Positions 5,682 to 8,758 of a stretch of DNA of 8,758 nucleotides are shown piece after piece. Both the position numbers and the translations under genes were made by a program. The stretch comes from Chlorobiota bacterium. GTDB taxonomy: Bacteria > Bacteroidota > Bacteroidia > Flavobacteriales > Flavobacteriaceae. Every line of letters begins with the position of its first letter. Position 1 is the first letter of the stretch. The DNA is taken from assembly GCA_013153655.1 (NCBI GenBank), contig JAADEB010000016.1, positions 1-8,758 on the forward strand, given 5' to 3'. Under the pieces are notes generated by a model. The model saw only the letters and a program-made list of their open reading frames with translations. It made no database searches and had not been told where the DNA came from.

Positions 5682-6620
5682 TTATAAACGGAATTCCCAA
5701 TAATATTGTGCCCGGGGGACGGCACCCAGGCTTTGCTTCCAATAAATCAATCCTTCGTTGGGTCCTCCGCCCGGATTTTCGGACGGCCCCCAATCCACGA
5801 AAGCCACCTTACTGTAATAGGTTTGCATCACATCGCGAGCCAGCATATCTATGGCGGGACGCAGCAGTGTATCGGTCGAACCGGCGGTATATTGAAATCG
5901 CAATACATTTCCGGTCAGATAAACCACCGTACCGGCCAAAATACGCTCCCCTTCCTTCACCACAAACAATTTTATTTGCTGCGGAAAGCGTTGTGCGAGC
6001 ATGCTTATTTCTTCCAAAGAATGTACGGGTCGGGCACCATGCCGTACGGACAAGGATTGTTCCAACAAATGCCAAAAACCTTCCCAATCGTCCGAAGCTT
6101 CGGTTTTCCAGGATTGCTTTTCGGCTTTGCGCAAGGAACGCCGTCTGTCGGCATTAAAGAGTGTGTCGAAAGGCCGGCGCGTGTCGATGACCCAATAATA
6201 CAAGGTATCGCTGTGACGCCCCTTACGGTTGTAAACATATCGGTTTTGTTCGCCAGCATAAGTCCAATAAAACAAAGGAATTTCCTTGATATACAAACTC
6301 CCGATACCCGCTTCTTTTAGAAAATTCGCGGCCACATCGGCCATTTCTTCCATTTCGGCCACCCGGAATATTTTTTTCCATAGCCATCCCCCGTAGGTCA
6401 ATCCGTTATGAGCATAGAGTCGGGAACCCATCCTGTGGGCCGGCAATAGGGCCACGGGTTCATTTCCCTGAAAAAATATCAAAGAATGATCCGGGAATCT
6501 ATCCGCATGATAATCCATATAGGCACGATGATGCAAAAAGGTGGCATTGAAACTTTGAAGAACAAATCGGTTCCAAAGTCTCTGAAAACCGGGATGATAT
6601 TTTTCGATTCTGTATTTCAT
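5682..6620 (-). CDS. FemAB/GNAT-fold acyltransferase-like protein
   Basis: This 312-residue soluble protein has the general pattern of FemAB-related proteins with duplicated GNAT domains. Features seen: an N-terminal half with NATFLHHRAYMDYHADRF (25-42), PVALLPAHR (55-63) and YGG (76-78); a basic segment DRRRSLRKAEK (158-168) typical of the linker where these proteins read RR(N/S)IRKA; then a second GNAT-like half with ILAGTVVYLTGNVLRFQYTAGS (227-248) and a C-terminal FVDWGPSENPGG (274-285). Relatives include peptidoglycan bridge-forming FemABX enzymes, which use aminoacyl-tRNA, and uncharacterised proteins in polysaccharide loci. Here it stands just before a sugar aminotransferase and a flippase, so transfer of an acyl or aminoacyl group to the new amino group is a reasonable guess, not a demonstrated role. 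The start at 6620 is four bases after the birA stop; the longer frame to 6728 lies inside birA and looks unlike the family. Confidence 0.75.
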   Translation of the reverse strand: MKYRIEKYHPGFQRLWNRFVLQSFNATFLHHRAYMDYHADRFPDHSLIFFQGNEPVALLPAHRMGSRLYAHNGLTYGGWLWKKIFRVAEMEEMADVAANFLKEAGIGSLYIKEIPLFYWTYAGEQNRYVYNRKGRHSDTLYYWVIDTRRPFDTLFNADRRRSLRKAEKQSWKTEASDDWEGFWHLLEQSLSVRHGARPVHSLEEISMLAQRFPQQIKLFVVKEGERILAGTVVYLTGNVLRFQYTAGSTDTLLRPAIDMLARDVMQTYYSKVAFVDWGPSENPGGGPNEGLIYWKQSLGAVPRAQYYWEFRL

Positions 6621-6624
6621 TTTA

Positions 6625-7332
6625 CTAAAAAGGCCGTATTTGTCGCATATCTGCTGTGAAACTGTTGCCGCCGGGGGTTTGCACGATGACCTGTTCGCCT
6701 TTCCATGACCATCCGGCCACTTCCACACGCTTGCCCGCTACGGTGATGATTCCTTTTTTGGGTCCTTCAAACATCCAATAATACAAATATTTTTCTTGAA
6801 TTTCATCATCATCACCTTGCATATTTTCCCTGAAACGGGCACCAATATCCTCTATCCAATCCGTAACGGAGGTTTTATGACCGGTGATCATACGTATGGA
6901 AACGGCGTTCAAGCCGGGAGGGAAATCCGTTTGATTGACATTCAGGCCAATGCCTGCAACGGTATAACGAATGATGTTGCCCTGCAATTGATTTTCCAGT
7001 AGAATCCCGGCCAATTTTCGTCCTTCGCAGAGAATATCATTGGGATATTTGATGACGGCATCTATCCCTTTTGGGCGAAGCGCCTCCACCACCGACACGG
7101 CGGCCAGCTGATACAGTAGAAAAGACCGGCCGGCCGGAAGCCGGTGATGAAAACCGAAACTGAATAAGGCATTGTCTTTCCCGTCCGCCACCCATGAGCG
7201 TCCGAAACGGCCGCGGCCACCGGTTTGTTCCAAAGCTCGAACGACCCCGAAATCCGGGTATGCCGTTCCGGAACGAATGATGCGTTTGATTTCGTCCTGT
7301 GTGCTGCCGGTTTTGGGGATTAAACAAATCAT
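6625..7332 (-). CDS. birA: Biotin--[acetyl-CoA-carboxylase] ligase (BirA, no HTH domain)
   Basis: A cytoplasmic enzyme of 235 residues that activates biotin with ATP and attaches it to the carrier lysine of acetyl-CoA carboxylase and other biotin enzymes. Seen in sequence: the entry motif GSTQDE (9-14) corresponding to the family's STN/STQ; the adenylate-binding loop GGRGRFGR (38-45); KYPNDI (95-100), where most relatives have KWPND; GRKLAGILLE (104-113) with the catalytic-region lysine K106; GIGLNVN (127-133); and a small C-terminal SH3-like domain (about 190-235). It lacks the N-terminal helix-turn-helix of E. coli BirA, so it should be a monofunctional ligase and not a repressor. No other Met near the N-terminus offers an alternative start. 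It leads the run that continues into the FemAB-like, aminotransferase and flippase genes. Confidence 0.95.
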   Translation of the reverse strand: MICLIPKTGSTQDEIKRIIRSGTAYPDFGVVRALEQTGGRGRFGRSWVADGKDNALFSFGFHHRLPAGRSFLLYQLAAVSVVEALRPKGIDAVIKYPNDILCEGRKLAGILLENQLQGNIIRYTVAGIGLNVNQTDFPPGLNAVSIRMITGHKTSVTDWIEDIGARFRENMQGDDDEIQEKYLYYWMFEGPKKGIITVAGKRVEVAGWSWKGEQVIVQTPGGNSFTADMRQIRPF

Positions 7333-7390
7333 TGCTATAAAGATAGTAAATGTTTAAATGAAAATGTAAAATAGAAAGCAAGAAATACTT

Positions 7391-7416
7391 TTTTCGTAAA
7401 ACCGGGTTTACGAAAA
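7391..7416. repeat. Perfect 10-bp-arm palindrome between cvpA and birA
   Basis: TTTTCGTAAA (7391-7400) and TTTACGAAAA (7407-7416) are exact reverse complements around the loop ACCGGG. It lies about 50 nt beyond the cvpA stop and 59 nt before the birA start. On the minus strand the stem is followed by A residues rather than a T-tract, so it lacks the standard form of an intrinsic terminator for cvpA. A protein-binding operator or a stabilising mRNA 3' hairpin is equally possible. Confidence 0.7.
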
Positions 7417-7465
7417 TGGTTTTTAAGGATGAAATTTTTCTAGGAGGTAACCGGCAAGAAAAAAT

Positions 7466-8047
7466 TTAATCCGTAACCGGTTCGTCTTGCTCTCCGGCGG
7501 AAGGGACATCGTTGGAGCCGGAAGTATCCGTATTTTCTCCACGGTTTTCGGTGGCTTTTTGAACGCGAAGACGTCCTACATACACTATCACGCTGTCGGT
7601 AAGGGCGGTAAGGGGTTTGTGCCAACGGGAATCCTTGGCGTAATCTTCGGGAAAGATGTGTAAGCGTTCCTGCATGCCGTCCACCATTCTAAGCAAAAGA
7701 CCGATAATAATCAAGTATTTGAAAGCCGAAAGCGCGGCACCCGTCAAACGGTTGAGCCATCCCAATCCCGCGGTATCGAAAATTTTATCCAGCAATTTGG
7801 AAAGCAATCCCACCGCTATTAATACGCCGATAAACAGCAAGGCGTAAGCCGCCCAGCGCAAAGTGCCTTCGGAGGCGTTCCAATTGGCTTTCAAATAGGG
7901 AATCAGCATACCGGCAAAGCGCGAAGCCACATACAAGGCCGCCAAAAAGCCGATAATCCCCAACACGATATGAATGAAACCTTTGCGAAAACCCGTGTAT
8001 AATCCGTACAGAAAACCCACGAGAATAATAATATCGATAATGTTCAT
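7466..8047 (-). CDS. cvpA: CvpA family inner-membrane protein
   Basis: A 193-residue membrane protein of the CvpA (colicin V production) family. Members occur widely and are linked to envelope homeostasis, but the biochemical role is not established. The N-terminus has the family signature: MNIIDIIILVGFLYGLYTGF followed by RKGF (21-24), then hydrophobic segments at about 3-20, 24-45, 63-83 and 104-121. The GLGWLNRLTGAALSAFK stretch (94-110) matches the conserved G-x-x-NR-x-G-G/A region. From about 125 the chain is soluble, ending in an acidic, low-complexity tail (165-193). I place the start at the ATG at 8047; a TTG two codons upstream (8053) would add only two residues. It is divergent from the PD40 lipoprotein gene and separated by 133 nt from birA, so it may be its own transcription unit. 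Confidence 0.88.
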   Translation of the reverse strand: MNIIDIIILVGFLYGLYTGFRKGFIHIVLGIIGFLAALYVASRFAGMLIPYLKANWNASEGTLRWAAYALLFIGVLIAVGLLSKLLDKIFDTAGLGWLNRLTGAALSAFKYLIIIGLLLRMVDGMQERLHIFPEDYAKDSRWHKPLTALTDSVIVYVGRLRVQKATENRGENTDTSGSNDVPSAGEQDEPVTD

Positions 8048-8054
8048 ATACAAA

Positions 8055-8086
8055 TTTGGAATTTATAAAGTTACTTCCTTACTTTG
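8055..8086 (+). promoter_or_regulatory. Promoter candidate for the PD40 lipoprotein gene
   Basis: TTTG (8055-8058) is followed after 20 bases by TTACTTTG (8079-8086), seven of eight matches to the Bacteroidota -7 consensus TAnnTTTG, with the expected spacing. Transcription would start near 8092, giving a leader of about 16 nt rich in A before the ATG at 8108, which is usual for this phylum. Confidence 0.55.
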
Positions 8087-8094
8087 TGGCCAAA
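8066..8094 (-). promoter_or_regulatory. Promoter candidate for cvpA, overlapping the divergent promoter
   Basis: On the minus strand TTTG (8094-8091) is followed after 17 bases by TAACTTTA (8073-8066), seven of eight matches to TAnnTTTG but with a spacer slightly short of 19-21. The predicted start near 8059 leaves a leader of about 12 nt before the ATG at 8047. The element physically overlaps the plus-strand promoter, so the two could not be occupied at once. Confidence 0.35.
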
Positions 8095-8107
8095 ATTAAA
8101 GAAAAAA

Positions 8108-8758
8108 ATGAGAAAAGTAGTTGTTGTTACCTTGTTTTTAATGATTATGAGCGCATGTCATGTATTCCACGGTTCAAAAGCCGACGGAAAGACCGGCGCC
8201 ACCAAGTTGGTTAACAAGGTGATGTATGAGCAAGAGAAAAAACATTTCAAATCCGTCAAACAATTGACCTTCGGCGGCGATAATGCCGAGGCCTATTGGA
8301 GTTTTGACGACACCAAATTGGTTTTCCAAGCCCGCAATCCCCGGTGGAACGTTCCTTGCGATCAGATTTTTATCATGAACGCCGACCAACCGCTCGACAG
8401 CGTGCATATGCCCAAAATGGTCAGCACCGGCAAAGGACGCACCACTTGTAGTTATTTCCTGCCGGGCGACACCTTGATCCTCTACGCTTCCACCCATGAA
8501 GCCGATCCCAACTGTCCGCCCGAACCCAAGAAATCCAAGGATACATATGTTTGGCCCGTCTATCCCACCTATGATATTTACGTGGCCGACCTGGACGGAA
8601 ATATCGTTAAAAAACTGACCGACGAACCCGGTTATGATGCCGAAGCCACCGTGTCGCCCCAAGGGGACAAAATCGTCTTCACTTCCGACCGCAGCGGCGA
8701 CCTGGAACTCTACGTAATGGATATCGACGGAAGCAATGTTCGCCAGCTCACCCATGAT
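8108..8758 (+). CDS. TolB-like PD40 beta-propeller lipoprotein (5' part, runs off window)
   Basis: The first 217 residues are present and the frame is still open at the right edge. Residues 1-17 are a lipoprotein signal: MRK, a hydrophobic stretch, then MSAC with C17 as the lipidated cysteine, so the protein should be anchored in the envelope. From about residue 48 there are WD40-like/TolB-type propeller blades: KQLTFGGDNAEAYWSFDDTK (51-70) with LVFQA, then DIYVADLDGN (156-165) with KKLTDEPGYDAEATVSPQGD (168-187) and IVFTSDRSGD, then LYVMDIDGSNVRQLT (201-215). Three cysteines (C84, C114, C136) sit in an insertion between blades with RTTCSYF and a YASTH stretch, a pattern I associate with a conserved bacterial PD40 family. 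A sensing, scaffolding or hydrolytic role is possible; function is unassigned. The ATG at 8108 has an A-rich leader and is the only start giving a complete lipoprotein signal. Confidence 0.9.
   Translation, partial: MRKVVVVTLFLMIMSACHVFHGSKADGKTGATKLVNKVMYEQEKKHFKSVKQLTFGGDNAEAYWSFDDTKLVFQARNPRWNVPCDQIFIMNADQPLDSVHMPKMVSTGKGRTTCSYFLPGDTLILYASTHEADPNCPPEPKKSKDTYVWPVYPTYDIYVADLDGNIVKKLTDEPGYDAEATVSPQGDKIVFTSDRSGDLELYVMDIDGSNVRQLTHD

Noticed and set aside
5660..5725. N-terminal extension of the aminotransferase
   Set aside because: The family begins at MIPFLDLK; the extra 22 residues overlap the preceding gene and have no family resemblance.
6621..6728. N-terminal extension of the FemAB-like protein
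   Set aside because: The extension lies inside birA in another frame; the ATG at 6620 sits four bases after the birA stop, as expected in an operon.
7391..7416. Intrinsic terminator of cvpA
   Set aside because: The stem is AT-rich apart from its loop and is followed by A residues on the transcribed strand, not a T-tract; kept only as a palindrome.
8174..8755. Minus-strand 193-residue open frame antisense to the PD40 lipoprotein
   Set aside because: The plus strand has a clear lipoprotein signal, propeller repeats and a promoter; the antisense peptide has the Gly/Val-rich shadow composition.

Overview
The window reads as a chromosomal segment of a Bacteroidota bacterium; I would not commit below phylum, though a Flavobacteriales- or Sphingobacteriales-like lineage fits. 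Evidence seen in the sequence: a secreted enzyme ends in a type IX secretion (Por) sorting domain; the best promoters match the Bacteroidota pattern TTTG-N19/20-TAnnTTTG; starts are preceded by A/T-rich leaders rather than clear Shine-Dalgarno sites; and the 1.2 kb non-coding stretch is packed with palindromic and tandem repeats.

Layout. Positions 1-1223 hold no convincing gene. They contain a 90-bp imperfect inverted repeat (138-227), two GC-rich hairpins (233-290), a near-perfect 120-bp tandem duplication (451-690, plus a partial third copy), an AT-rich spacer, a small palindromic element (1050-1062 and flanks) and an 8-bp microsatellite (1162-1201). A secreted purple-acid-phosphatase-like metallophosphoesterase lies on the minus strand (1224-3077) with its own well-formed promoter (3119-3149). 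Upstream of it, also on the minus strand, is a tight four-gene run transcribed in the order birA (biotin-protein ligase), a FemAB/GNAT-fold protein, a DegT/FdtB-type sugar aminotransferase and a WzxE-like flippase, with gaps of only 4, 22 and 1 nt. A cvpA-family membrane protein gene follows (7466-8047), separated from birA by 133 nt that contain a perfect 10-bp-arm palindrome. Divergent from cvpA, on the plus strand, is the 5' part of a TolB/PD40 beta-propeller lipoprotein gene that runs off the right edge; the 60-nt divergent region holds overlapping promoter candidates.

How the genes fit together. The aminotransferase and flippase point to making and exporting a lipid-linked glycan that contains an amino sugar. 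The acyltransferase-fold protein just upstream completes an order (acyltransferase, aminotransferase, flippase) that parallels wecD-wecE-wzxE of enterobacterial common antigen, although the first protein is FemAB-like rather than a WecD homologue. birA is probably a housekeeping gene that leads the transcript. The phosphoesterase and the PD40 lipoprotein are envelope or secreted proteins with no visible functional tie to the glycan genes.

I see no defence system, CRISPR array, transposase, tRNA or rRNA. The least explained material is the repeat-rich 1.2 kb at the left and the FemAB-like gene in the glycan cassette.
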